From Heterocephalus glaber (lineage: Eukaryota > Chordata > Mammalia > Rodentia > Bathyergidae), in NCBI RefSeq assembly GCF_000247695.1, contig NW_004624748.1, positions 2,742,769 through 2,806,768 of the forward strand: 64,000 bases of DNA, read 5' to 3'. Shown here in pieces: positions 11,801-26,800 of the stretch. The translations under genes were made by a program, and so were the position numbers. A model generated the notes under the pieces. That model had not been told where the DNA came from, did no database searches, and worked only from the letters and a program-made list of their open reading frames with translations. Position 1 is the stretch's first letter; each line of letters starts with the position of its first letter.

Positions 11801-14800
11801 GCTAAATCCCCGGCCCTGTCTCAGCCTCCCAAATGCTGGGGTTGGATATGTGATACCACACTGGGCTAATTTTTCTTTTTTTTGTGTGGTGTTGGGGATC
11901 TGATTGATGGCTTCCCACATGCTAGACATGCTCTAACACTGTGACTTTCAAAATTTTAAATTTTGGTGGAAAACAAGACCATATACTGTCTTAACCATTT
12001 TAAAATGTGTAGTTCAGTAATGTTGAGATATATTCACACTATTGTGCAATCAATATCCAGAGCTTTATCATCCTATAAAATTGAAACTTCATTAAACAGT
12101 AACTCTGTTTTCCCTCCCTTCCCCAGCCAGTGAGGGTTATTCTACTTGTGTTTTTGTGAGTGTGTCTATTCTCCATACCTATAAGTGGACTCATATAGTA
12201 CAGTTGGCCCTCCACATCTGCAGGTTCCACATCCAAGGATTCAACCAACCATGTATCAAAAGTGTTTGAAAAAATTGTCTATATTGAACATATACAGATT
12301 TTCAGGTGTCACTTTTTCCCAACATTTATGTTGTTTTAGATATTTTAAATATAGAAATGATTTAAGGTATACAGGAGGATGCATGGAAGTTGTACACAAA
12401 TACACCATTTTATATAAGGGACTTAGGAATCTGGATTTTACTATCTTGGATGGGGAGGGATCTGGAATCAATTGCTCATTTCTGGCTACTGAAGGAAAGT
12501 CAGGTCTTTGTGGCTATGTTATTAGCATAATATCCTTAAGGTTCAGATTGACCTTATGTGTTGGGACATGTGTTAGGATTTTTTTTAAAGGGCTAAATTG
12601 TATTCCATTTTATGTATATGCCACATTTTGCTTCTTCATCAGTGGATGGTCACTTAGGTTGCTTCTACCTTTTCAGGTATTCTGAATAATGCTACGAGGA
12701 ACATGGTTGTGCAAGTACAGTATTTCTTCTAGATCCTGGTCTTAGTTCCTTTGATGTATGCCTTGATACCATACTGTTTCCCTAGCATTTGCACCATTTT
12801 ACAACAGTGATAAGGGTTACATTTTGTCTTTTTCAACACTTACTTTTCTTCATTTTTAAAAAAATAAATCCCAATGGGTGTGATATTTCATTATGGTTTT
12901 TATTTCTCTAAATTATTTGTGTTGAGCATCTTTTCATGTTTTTTGGCCATTTGTGTGCTATCTTTGGAGAAATGTCTATAAAAGTCTTCTGCACATTTTT
13001 AAGTTGGGTTTTTAACTTTTTTGTAGAGCTGTAGGAATTATGTTCTAGGGTTTATGTGCTAACTTCTTATAATTTGCACATGTTTTTCTCCCATTCTGTG
13101 GGCTTCATTTTCACTGTTGATTGTCTTGGTGCACAGAAATTTTAAATTTTTATGTAGTCCACCTATCTCTTATTTTTTCTGTGTCTTTGATGTTATATCC
13201 ACAAAAATCATTGCTAAAGTCAGTATCATTGAAGCTTTTCTCCTATATTTTCTTCGGAGAGTAATACAATTTTAGATCTTGTGGTTAGGTCTTTATTTCA
13301 AGTTTATTTTTGAATATGATGTAAGGATTCAGTTTTTTTGCATGTGAATATCCAGTTTCCCCAGCAGCATTTGAGAAAAATGAATACCCTTTTCCTCTTT
13401 GAATGGTTTTGGCAAGTCCCTTAACTTGTAAGTCTCCTCAGAAGTATTTTTAATAATTGGTGGAGACTTAATATTTTGTTCCTGTCTTGTGTAAAAGAAG
13501 AGCAATGGCTAGAAAAGTGAAAATTGCAAACCCAATCTTGTCTTTACCGTTGACTTACTATGTAATATAGAACAGACACATTACCACTGTGCCTGTGCTT
13601 CTCATTCCAAATTGGCCATAAAGCCATTGTACCTTTATTTGTTATAGAATTGAGAGATTTAAATGTGTTATATTTTAAAAATGGAGAAGTGCTCAGTACA
13701 CACAAAGCATATTTTAAAAATATTTACCTCTTGCTATTTTTTTTGGCTTTAAATTTGAAATTACAATTATAAAAATCTAATGAAATTTAAAACTGATTTC
13801 TTTTGCATGCTTTGAAATATATTTTTCCTTGGACATTTTATTTCACCTTAGGGAAGCAGATTAAAAAAAAAGTAAATACCACTTGGTCAAAGTTGTCTCA
13901 ATGGCAGTCGAGTATAGGATGGTGTTTAAAAAGAAATATGTTAAATGAAATCATGGGATAAGGTTACTGGGATGGTATTTTTAAAGAAATACATGAAATA
14001 AAAGCTGAATATATGTAGCTTATCTGAATGTGTACAGTATAAGTCAGAAATGTGACAAAAGCACATGCTTTAGCAGTCATTCAAATAGGGAGCTCCCTCT
14101 AGTGCATTTAAGATGAGATTTACACAAGTTCGATTTGCAAGGAACCTCTCTGGAGCATATATGTTGGGTAGATACAAAGGATATTTTAATAAGATTTGAA
14201 CTCAAAGTAAATGTATATGACTTACTTCCTATTGAGAATTAATATTTTAGTTGTGGTAATTTAAACAAAATTTCAAGACCCTGGTTAATTGGTTCCTTTC
14301 TTTTTCCCTTCCTCCTTCTGCAGTACTAGAGATTAAACCGTTAGGTGCTCTACCATTGAGCTACTACATCCCGGACTTTTTAATTTTTTATTTCGAGATT
14401 TTTGAGACAGCCTCTTGCTAAGTTGCTTAAGCTGGGCTCAAACTTGGGATCTTACTGCCTCAGCCTCCCTGATAGCTGGGATTGTAGGTATGTGCCACAG
14501 TGCCTGGCTCTAGATTTTATTTTCTTTCAGAACATTTGCTATAATATTTCTTAATGATTTTATACTAAATACCTTCTAAAGAATCTGAAGACTTGCAAGA
14601 AAATGAAAAGCAGTGTCCAAAGGACATCACTGCAGTCTTAATTTGAAATTGTCTAAAATGTCAAAATTGTCTAGAAAAGGCAAAAATAAATTCTACTTCT
14701 CTTTTGAAAATAATTTCATTTTCCCTTTGTGTAAGAAAATGTTAGTGATTATACGTTAAATTATATACAACTGAAAATTAAAAGGCCAAAAATAGATCTA

Positions 14801-17800
14801 ATATTTGAGTGAAAGAATTTGACATACTGAAGTATTATGAATTCATTTAAGGTCATTTGTGGTCAGAATTAGCTAAAAGAATTTTTTAGCCATGTTTATG
14901 CCAGTCAGCCATCATGACATTCACTCATTTATAATCCAAGTATAATTGAACTTTTTTTTTTCTTGAGTGGGTCAGCACTTACAAATATTGGGCCTATTTT
15001 TCTCCATTTCTAAAAGTAATTTTCTTAGATAGACCTTTATTTTTGTTAGTCTTTGGTTTTTTGTTTTGTTTTTGTTTTTTTGGTACTGGGGATTGAACTC
15101 AGAACCTTGTACTTGTGAGGTAGGTGTTTGCACCACTGAGCTAAATCCCTGGCCCTATTTTTGTTACTCTTATTGTTAACCTACTTAAGCATATTTTACA
15201 GTGACTGAGCAAAATGCAGGTTGTTGTTTTTTTTTGTTTTTTTTTTTTGTTTTGGTTTTGTCCTTATTCCTTCATCTTTCATCACTATTCCCAACCTTTT
15301 TATTCAGACAACTTAAAAACAAATCCAAACTGTGACGCTTAGTCAACTTTTTACGTACATTCTTAGATCATTGACCTTTTGTATCTACTGATAGAACTTC
15401 TCGTTGGACATTGTGTTATATTATGATTATGGTTTTATAAAGCTTTAAAATGAAAGTGATATCAGAAGTTCATTCCATCTTCCTTCTTTCAGAGGTAAAA
15501 TAAGTCCTAGATATGTTTAAATGTTGAAGTTATGGGTACATAGAGCTTTCTTTAATCATCTCCTTTTCAGAACAATCAGTATGATGATATTGAAAGAATT
15601 TCTTTATTAGAATTTGCCTCTGCCATTCACCAGCCTATTTTCTATTGACAACTCCCTGATCCTTGTTGAGCTTCAGGTTTCTTACCCATAAAGTGGTGTC
15701 TGTGCCAATCTTGAAGATTTTTGTAAGCCTTAAAAATAACATTTGTTAATCACTTAGCAAAAGTGCCTACCTGGCATAAGGTAGGAACTCAGTTGATTAG
15801 CATTGTCAATATTATGGCAAATACTCAACAGGACAAAACCTTTCTGATCTGAAATTTCTGACAAAAACCTAAATGTTGCATAACCTGATATATATTCATC
15901 CCAAGAAGCTAGAATTAGCTGTCCAAGTAGTTCAGCTGAAGTAAAATTTCTGGTTATAGGGAACATAAAGCTTTTTGGTTTTGAGTGAAAGCTCTATGTA
16001 GATTGTTAGGAAACTACTTCCCACTTGGTGTTAAAGTCTTTTTCCTAAAAATTTTTTTAAAAAGTTTGATAATTAGTATTTATTAAACACATGTTTTCAA
16101 TTTTCAAAACGAAGTCTTAAGTCTGGAAATTTAGAGCACAGTCCATTTCTAGGACTTTATATATTTTAGAATTCAAGTTAATGATGAGTGGAGTGAGTAG
16201 GGTGTAGGGGAACATGTTCTTGCCCAGAAATAAGTCAGATGTTAAATGTTTGGTCCTTTTTATTGTTACCTAGATTTATATAGGGAAAATAATATGATCA
16301 GGCTAAGAAGGGGTTTTTATATGAAGCCTTTTTTTTCTTTAGGGCATATGTGGTTTGGAATTTGTTAGTATATTGAGAGATGGTTGTACATGAAAAGTAA
16401 TATAACAACCTTTTAGGAGGATTATTTGCAACCACAAGACAAATTTATGCCACTGTGATTATGAAAATTAATTCCTACATATCTTACCTTTTTTGTCTGT
16501 GACTTAAAAGAATATTACATTTTAATATTTTCCACCCATTTGTTTTGCTCAAATAAGGTATGGGACTCATGGTGAAAGTTCTTGGAGATCATATATAAAG
16601 CTTTATGGACATGAAAATAGTTCTGAGTGTGTGAGGAAAAAAATTGTAGTATTACCAACAAGGGGATGCAGTTGATAACTAGTAAATGATAAGACTGATG
16701 CTGGTAGGTTAGAAAACTTTTCTTTTGTCTTAAAGGTAGTGAATCTTGTGAAATGTTAGAAAACTTCAGCAAAAAAAAAAACGTCTTGTAGAATTTTGAC
16801 ACTGGAAATACTCAAATGAAATTCTGAAGAAAAAGCTTGATTATTTTAACTAAAAAATTGAGGGTGATTGAGTATGAGTGTGCTGAGAAAGGTTAGGGTG
16901 CAGATGATAGTGGGTGATACTACAAAGGCTGGGTCTACAAGATGACAAGTTATAGTACTTTTGGATTATTAGGAATTAGTAAAATAATGTCTTGGTGGTT
17001 GCTGGTAATGCCTGAGTTGTGATAGTTTTTGGCCATTTGTGTACTTTAACTCATAATAATGTAAAATTTTGAATTTCAGTTCAGTTTCATACCTCAAACC
17101 AATAGATTAGAAAAAACAAGAGGTAGCATTCAGAAAATTGGACCTAAATAATTGGCATAAGAGTAAAAGGTCTTTACTCTAAATTCTTTTGTTAATCCAG
17201 AAGTGGTAATATCTAATCTCAAATTCTGAAGTAAAAAGGGATAATCTTGTGTGTTTCTGGAATTTTTACTTTAATGAGCTACAGGGATGTTCTAATACAA
17301 GTAGTCTTCTCTATGGGACATTAGCTTCTTCATTAGGCATGTTTCTATGATAAAACTATTGGTAGGTTTGTATGAACACTTAAGGCGTACAAATTCTTTT
17401 TTATAGGCCCAAATACTGAGATCGTATTTTTTTTTTCCCCCAAAATGTTACCTGTTTCAAAATTTTAAAATCCTAAAAAATTGGGAAGTTATTTAGCACA
17501 AGCATCAATAAATGTTTGAATTGAAATCTAGCAAGAATGGATTCCTGGAAACTTTTATTCAGGTATATAATCTTAAACATTTATTTTTTTTTCTGGTACT
17601 GGGAATCAAACTCAGGACCTTGCACTTGCCAGGCAAGGCACTGTGCCACTGAGTCACATCCTCAGCCCATGGACAAATTTATATCTTAAATAATCTTAGT
17701 GTACTGATTCTTAAAAAACTAAAAATCTACATATTTTTACAAAACAGATCTCTTAAAACCAGTAATTTGTTCAGTAAAGATTGGCCACACTGGGCTGGGG

Positions 17801-20800
17801 ATTTAGCTCAGTGGTGCCGTCACCTGTCTCGCAAGCACTAGGTCCCGAGTATGATCCCTGGTACCAAAAAAAAAAAAAAANNNNNNNNNNNNNNNNNNNN
17901 NNNNNNNNNNNNNNNNNNNNNNNNNNNNNNNNNNNNNNNNNNNNNNNNNNNNNNNNNNNNNNNNNNNNNNNNNNNNNNNNAGGGGCTGGGGATTTAGCTC
18001 AGTGGTTTCCCCGCCTGCTGCACAAAGGCAAGGATCCGAGTTCTATCCTTGGTACCAAAAAAAAAAAAAAAATAGGCCATACTTTGTTTTTATAGTCTTA
18101 TTAATGAATTTTTTAAATGTTTTATTACTGAGTTTCCTGATCTGAGATATTTATAAGTCAGTTCTTCATTTTCAGTTGTAGTCTTTAAGCTGTTTAGAAA
18201 CAACTGTCATGGAATTTCACCTTTTTTTTTTTTTTAAAGGACATCTGTCTTGTGTGTGAATTAATTTTTTGAGAGCATGTGTGTAGTGTGGATGTTTACA
18301 GGAAAATAACCAGAATTGTTCTTCATTTACTTCTTTGTCATACATCCAAGGTCTTTGTGTCATGGTTTTAACATTAAATTGAATGCTGAGTTCAAGATAT
18401 GATTTTATCTTTGTAAAATTAATATCTAATAGATTTTATAGTAATCAGCTGAAGGAGATGATTAATCTTGAGAGAATAGGCAAATCCAGATATTTTGTTG
18501 AGGTCAAATTCAAATTAAGTTTTAACATTATTGATGTATATCTTCATTCACCAGTCTTTGAAAATATGTTTATGCCTTGGCATTTATTTCTCTACCATCT
18601 AACATGTATATTATTACATGTTTTGCTCTATTTTTTTCTGATTTACCTAGTCCCTTTCATATAGTGGATGCCTTAGGTATTTATCCTATATTTAGTATTA
18701 CTAACATTATCCTGAATGTTCGTAAGATTATTTTGATATCATTATTATTTTTGTGCTAGTATAGCACTGTTTCTGCTACTACTTTATAGGTATGCTCTAA
18801 ACTAATCTGTTAGAATAATGCTATTGAAACTTTAGACTGGTTGAAATTTAAATTCTGCCAAATTATTAAATATTAACCTTTTAGATATATTGAATTTATA
18901 TTTTTTGCAGTTATTTTTAGCCCTATCACTTACTAAGTTCCTTTATATTAATTTTTCACAGTCAAGCTTTAGTAATTCTTCATTTTTTTATTGTGGAATT
19001 TTTCTTAACATTATTTTTTGATCTACTTAAATGAAATTTCAGGATGGTGTTACTTAGTCATTAAATGGAAATAAATATGTGGGATTCCCCCCTACTTTTG
19101 TTCAAGCCCTTTTATTCCATCTGTTTTTAATGCAGTCATTTTTTGCATAAAGAATTATATGGATGAATCAAGGAATTATATTGGTATAAAATTGTAAAAT
19201 GGAATTACTTAAAAATAAATATTTTAATGTGTAATTTTAACATATTTTTATGTAATTATAGATCTTAAGTTGCTAGATTTTTCTACTCTACTAGGTTTTT
19301 AAATAGTTTTATTTTGGGATATTAAATATTTTAATTTTGAGGAGTATTTGTTTTGAATTTGTAATAAATGAATTTGATTTTAAAATGTTGAACTGTTATA
19401 GGGCTGGGGATTTAGCTCAGTGGTTCTGCCGCCTGCCTCACAAGCGCGAGGTCCCGAGTTCAATCTCTGGTATCAAAAAAAAAAAAAAAAAAGTTCAACC
19501 ATTATAAAAAGTTATAAAGTTACTTATTTCCATTTTTTCAGCCAGGTGTGGTGGAACATGCTTGTAATCTTAGCACTTGGGAGGCTGAGGCAAGAAAATC
19601 ACTCTTGAGTTTGAGGCCAGGCTGAACTACATAGTGAGACCCTGCCTCAAAACAACCCCCCCCCCCCAATCTTTTAGAGACAATCATGGCTAATCAGTTT
19701 TGTAAGATATCCTTCAGAAATCATTTGTATATGCAAAGATATTTTACAAACACTAATCTTTGTGTGTTTTTTTTTTTTTTTTGTACTGGGGATTGAACTC
19801 AGGGAGTGCTGAGCTATATCCTAGCATTTTTTTTTTTTATCTTAGCATTTGTTTTTTAAATTTTGAGACAAGGTCTCACTAATTAAAACTTCTCAGGCTT
19901 TCCTCCAGCTTTGTGATCTTGATGCCTCAGTCTCCCAAGTACCTAGGATTACAAGCCTGTGCACTACCACTGGCAAAAACACTAAATTCTTAAGATGAAT
20001 TTTTTTTAGAGGTGAACATCAAAAGACTCATTTATGCCACACTAGTTTCAGTCATAACAGTAAAAGTAATACCTTTCTGAATTCTAAAACAAATACAAAG
20101 TTTGTAATTCTGGCTTTGGAATATTAAGTATAAAGGTCTAAGGCTTTTATTAGCTTCATTATTTTGTTTGTAATGTATAATTAATCAATTGTGTGTATAT
20201 CTCCTTAGTTTAATGAACCTCCCAAACCTTTAAAAACTAATAGTATTCATGACAATGAATTATTGGATAGACAAATACAACTGGCACATCAAAACTATGA
20301 TTTCATACATCTTATTGCTGTAGTTTAAGGCTAACAAAAATGGAACTGATTTCAAGATGAATATTAAGTATATAAGTGAATACAGGAAATAAGAGGACAT
20401 GGAAAAAATTCTGGTTGTGGTATGAAGTGTTTGAAGTTTAAACACTACTGATCTGGAGAATGTTACTGTAGCTGCAGTGTATGTATAAAAGATTTTACAG
20501 TGTGTATAGCTGTAAAGGGCTTATCAGTAATATTAATAAATTTTTGGATTGCAATTCTATTAATAAACAGAAGAATATGTTTAATACTAATGGTTCTATG
20601 TTTTAGTCTTTGCTTTACAGTGTCTTGAGTTTTCATAAATTTATATAGTCAAATATCTGGAAATGTTTTTTTTTTCTTTTGGTACTGGGGATTGAACTTG
20701 GGTCTTTGCGCTTGCGCAGCAGCCAGTGAAACCACTGAGCTAGATCCCCGGCCCTGGAAATGTTTTTAAATGAATATGGTATGATTTCTCATTTTAGGGG

Positions 20801-23800
20801 AACATGTTACTTCTTATCCATAGTAACGAAAATAGCAGGATACGTATTGCAGACCTCATTTCTTTATTTAATTTTTACTATTTATATAGGTTGTACAAAG
20901 ATTTAACTAAAGGAACCCGCAGATCTGAGCTAAACTGGCTTAGCAGTTTAACCTGTATTTTTTTTTTGGTACTGGGGATCAAACTCTGGACCTTATGCTT
21001 GTGAAGCAGGCGGTGGAACCACTGAGCTAAATCCCTGGCCCTAACCTGTATTTTTAATAGCAATCCTGTGAAATACCTACCCAGTATATGCCTATGAATC
21101 TTTAATAGTGTAGTACTTCTTAATACAGCCCTTTCCGTCTTTTAATATTGTTTTTTGCTGTTGTTTACCTGAGGAAATTTTATATTGAAAAAAACCATGA
21201 GCTCTTATTTCGGGATATTCTCTATTTTTCCTGCTTGATAAGTGTGGCCTACAGATTTATATTTTAGGCACTTGTTTGTTAACCTCTATTAGCCATCACT
21301 TTACTGGCATATAGCAAAATGTTAACACAGAGTAATTGGAGCCAGGTATGATGCCTCATAATTGTAATTTCAGCACTGCAGAGGCTGAGACTGGAGGATT
21401 GTCACATGTTCGAGGCCATCCTTGGCTACATTGTGAGTTCAAGGCCAGCCTGAGCTACATAGAGGCCTTATTTCAAAACACTAAAACAAAACAAGAGTAA
21501 TCAGTATGGGTTAACTTCTGTCATGGTGGAGCCAGAGAGCTATCTCTGGGTGTATATTTTTCTTTAATAGAACCCCTAAACTGTGGTATTGTACATACAG
21601 GCACTTGACTGCTTTACAAGATCATTCAAAGAACTAGTACAATAGAGTGTGGTGCACAGGAAGAGAACTTGGGCTCTTTGGTCTGACAGCAAATATAGCC
21701 ACTACAATTGGTACTGAGTGCTCAAAGCTGCTTTCTTTTTGCTTCAGAAGATTAGTTAAGACTTGTGTAAGGATACAATTTTAAAAAATAAATGTATCCC
21801 CCCCACTACATTTTCAAATTTTTGAGTAAGATGAGGCTTTTGATCCTAGATACATTAGTTTATGTTGGAAATTACCTTATTTTTTTTTTGAAATTACCTT
21901 ATTTTTACATTTTCAAAATAATAACTTTAGAGTTTTCAAAAGCATACTCTTCGAAAAAAATAGGTTATAGTGAATAATATCTGCCTACAAGAATTCTGGA
22001 ATTTTTTGGGATTTTAAACTTTAATTGGGTTTACATTTTAATAATCAGTTGAGAGAACTGTAGTAGGAAATCTTAAGTGAAATTTTCACTTCATAATAGC
22101 TTGGCTAACATTAAAATCAGATTTTTTAAATGACAAAAGATTTAAGTAGCTGTCAAGGCAGAACGTAATACTTGGCATTTTATTTTCTAGTGGTATATGT
22201 AGAATTCTTTATGTTAGGAGACCCTGCTCTGAAAGTTAAACTTACGAGTTTATTCTGGTAATGGCAGAAGTAAACTTTTAGTCCCTCTGCTGGCTGCTTT
22301 TGTTGTGGCAGAACTTAATTTTTTTTTTTTATCATCTTACGATTATGGCAAAGGTTGTTATGACCAAGGTGAATATTGAGGGAAATTCTAATCGGTTGAC
22401 CTCAAACTGAGTGACTATATAAACATTAAGATTAAAATGTAAAATGGTGTCCCTTCAATAAGAGGATTAGAGAATTAGCAGATAGCTAATGATGTTATAG
22501 TGTAGTGATTAAATCATAACTAAGAATTAAGATTTTACATTTTTTGTAAAATAAAAACATACTGGAATGTAATAAATCATGTTTTAATTTCATGGGTAAA
22601 TAATAATGTTGACAGAAAGATGACATTCGTTGTGTGGCTACTGAGAATAAGCGGTGTAAAAGGCAGTAGAGAGATAGTATAAAATTTGTCTTTCTGTCAC
22701 TTCTAAATTTTAATGTGATTCAAAGTCAGATTTTCTGACTAAACTGTGACATTCATCCATTTTATTCCTGTATAGGCACATTAAGGATTTTCTTTCTTTT
22801 TTTTTTGAGGACCAGAGAATTAGTCATGTTTGTGATTAAAAGGAACAGCATGTTCTGGTCACTTTCTGTTAGTGATTTAGACATTCATGCTTAAATTTTG
22901 TTAATTTCAAATATTTATATAGTGGTGGTGGGATATTTTTTCCTGAAGAAATAAAACCTTGTGTATAAATTATATTAATTTAATTATTATTGCTTTTAAT
23001 TTTTTCTTTGGGATGAGATATGTTTCCCAGGCTAGTCTCAACTCAAATGATCCTCTTTTCTCAACCTCCCTAGCACCTGGCTATTTAATTCTTTAGTAAC
23101 TAATTATTGCTTTTCTTGGTTTGTGTGGGTTTTTTTGTTTTTTGTTTTGTTTACTAAATTCTTTCATTTTAGAAACAGGATCATCAGGCATGGTAGGGGG
23201 GATAATTTCATTAGTGTAAAGGGGATGATCATATTTTTCTTTATAAATTTTCTTTGACTGTTCCTTGAATTTTCCAGAATTAATTAATTTTTAAAAAATG
23301 GTCTCATTTTGTAGTTCAGGCTGGCCTTGAACTTATTTAGCCTATGCTGGCCTCAAATTCGAGGCAATCCTGCAACAGCCTTGTAAGAGGTGGGATTATA
23401 GATGTGCACCACCATTCCTGACTGAATTTTCCAAAATTTAAAGCTATTAAAGAACTCAGTATTAGGGCCGGGGATTTAGCTCAGTGGTTCTACCTCTTGC
23501 CTCGCAAGCGCAAGGACCTGAGTTTGATCCCTGGTACCAAAACAAAAACAAAAACACCACAGTATTATTTTATCTTGTGTTCACATATGTACTCACTGAA
23601 CTTCAAAGTTATATAGCTTTTAAAAGTACTCATTCTTATGCATTATGTTTTGTCTCAGTGTATTTGTGTTGGGAGAAGCAATGTTGATTTAATATGTATA
23701 TTAAAAAACATGGGTAAAAAATTGCTGAACAGGCAACCACTGTGTAAAGGAATAGTCCTACTGTAGTTATTTTTGCTGCAGATTATATTAAAAACAACAA

Positions 23801-26800
23801 TGTGATTGTAACACCATTCATTCATTGTTGGGTGAATGTGGCACAAACCAGATTGTTACAGATTTGTGTCCAAGAAAATTAAGTTACTACCTATAGGACT
23901 TGCCAGTGTTTCAGAAAGGTTTTGTGAGTTAGAGTTGGAGTATTTTATTTAGGTTTCAGCTTGCCATTTACCTGCAAGGCTGCCTTAAATTGTATCATTT
24001 AATCTCCCTAAATATTTTACCTCATCACATTTTAAGGGTCAGTGAGTTAAGTGCTTCATTGTTATTATTGAGATTGGTTATTATACTAATTTCAGACTTG
24101 GCCTCTGTGTATATATTAAAGACTGTAGTAACTTAAAAGCTTTGTTGCCTTTAAAAAAAAAGTAACTTTGATTTTAGTGTTTGGCTTAAATTTAATAATT
24201 TAGACTTTTCTGCTAACATTTAATGCATTTTAACTTGATTTTTAAATGTGGTCCTTAGAGGGCTGGGGATTTAGCTCAGTGGTTCCACCTCCTGCCTCAC
24301 AAGCACAAGGTCCCGAGTTCGATCCCCGATACCAAAAAAAAAAATATGGCCCTTAGAAAAGTATGCCCATACAGTCATCCCTTGGTATTCATGAGGGATT
24401 TTTTTTTAGGACCTCTTGAGATACCAAAATCCTTGGATACTGAAGTCTCATATAAATTGGTGTAGATTTTGCAGATAACCTATGCACACTCTTCTGTGTA
24501 CTTTAAATCATCTCTAGGTTATTCATAATGTCTGAAACAATGTAAACACTATGTTAATAGTCATACTGTATTGTTAAGGAATAATGGCAAGAACAAAAAG
24601 ACTGTACATGTTCAGTACAGATACAGTTTTTTTTCTGAGTACTTTTGATTTGTGCTTGGTTGAATCCAGAGATAATCATCCATGGGTACAGAGGGCCAAC
24701 TATTAAATTGAGTGGGCATCTTCATCTGTAAGGATCTAATACACAGATTATTGTTCTTTAATTGTAAATATGCCTCATTCTCTGGTCTTCTAAAATAATT
24801 CTCATTATAATGTTTATAAATGGAAATAAAAATGGATGAGTGTCAGAGTTTTGTCCAGAGAATCTGATTTTCATTCATGTTAAGGTGTAGAAGTGAAACA
24901 GAAGGCATACAAATATTTGATCCATGGTATGATAGCTTTAAGAACTTTGTTCATTTTTTTTTTAAAGGCAGCATGTTGACTAAGTAGTATCCTTGAAAGT
25001 AAAATACAATAGTTTTGAAGATAATAGAACATCTTGATTTTTAAACCTTCCTTTGCCTGTTTTTGAGCTAAAATGCTGTTGATAAAGACCAAGAAAGAGG
25101 GGGTTATTGTTATAGGTATATATGTTTATATATTATGCATGAGAATAGAGATTATGGATCATCCATCTACCACAATGCCCGATGTATAGTAGTCAATAAG
25201 TATTTCAATGACAAATGTAGTTAGATGGACAGGAGGGAGGTAGTGCTTTTTTTTTTTTCAATACCCTTTGTAGCTCATTAAGTTCATGAGTTGTTTCAAG
25301 TATAGGGAGTACTCATTTGTATTGAGGTGTAAAGGTAAAGTATACACTTTGATTGAAGCTTGAAAATTGAGTGATTCTAAATGGTTCTTTGATTAGTCAG
25401 TGAATCAGTGAGTAAGTTTTCAAATATATTGTGATCATGCTTGCCTAGTGACATGCAAAAATACAAGTTTTTGCCTTCCATTATATGAAAACATAAAATA
25501 ATAGCAAGCAATACAAGATGGTATACAGTATTTTGTCAAAATTGTGATAACACCTAACAAAATTTACTATTATAACTTCTTAAGTATAGTTCAATAGTGT
25601 TAAATAGAGCCTCATTGTTGTACAATGTTGTATATATTTAATATATAAATTATTATTATTATTATTATTTGGAAATGAAGTCTTACTATGTTGCCAGAAT
25701 GGCCTCAAGCTCCTGAGCTAAAGTGATCTTCTTGCCTCAGCCTCCAGAGTAGTTGGAACTAAAGGGCCATGCCACTGTGCCTGACTAAATTTTATATTAA
25801 ATACTTATTTAAATTAAAAATTACTTGAGAGAATGTGTTGTAGGGAAGTAATATTCAAAATGTACTCCATGAAACCAGCAGAAATTCCAATTTTATTTGA
25901 AGAAACATTTAAAATATCTTTTTTCTTTTTGGTACCGGGAATCGAACTCAGGACTTTGCGGTTGCGAGGCTGGCGCTGGAACCACTGACCTAAATCCGTG
26001 GCCCTAAAATATCTTAATTAATTTAAAGTTTGAAAACTACCAACTGAATATGGAAAGGGAAAGGGATAATTATTGAAGGGTAGTCTAATAAGGGAAGTAT
26101 TCATGAAACATTTAAACTGAGCCTTGCAGAATAAGATTGGATAGATGTGAACAGGGAAAAGGAAGATTTTCTATTTCAGAGAGAGGAACAGTCAAAGCTC
26201 AGGTGTGAATGAACATTGCCAGTATCAAGTTGATGAGAAAACCTAAATAATAGGTATTGGCATTATTAGTACATGTTTTGAAGTTGAATTGTGTGAGAGA
26301 CAACATAGTATAATGTTTCCCAGAGTGCATTCCATTTCACATGAGGAGGAAGAGATGGTAAATTAATTCCTATTTTTATGTAAGACTCCAGTGAAATTTT
26401 AATGCTATAAAGTTACATATTCAGAATCTTCTAGTGGCTGTATCCAGCATATTTTATTTGAACAACAGAAGCTTTTAGTTTCTGGGAATCACTTTTTTTC
26501 ATGGGCTCTGATTTGAAAATTTCCCATGCCACTCATAATTTTCATGATTTGATTAAAACGGTTCATCTGGCAGACCTCCCCCCTTTAGGATGATTAGATA
26601 TAATATATAATTATTGTAACTGTAAATTCACTCAACAGTTACTGAATATGTCCTCACATGCTAGGAATTGAGCTTTATAATTCCTCAGATTATTATGTGC
26701 ATATGACTCTTTATTCTTATTTTCAGTCTGATGTGTGAACATGAGCGTCTCCTAGCCTGTGGTTTTGCTAGAAATTCAGAATCTTCTCTCTCACAGACCC

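Noticed and set aside
12185..12685. 166-codon plus-strand open frame
   Set aside because: It crosses the MER2-like element and L1 text and has no domain; chance read-through of repeat sequence.
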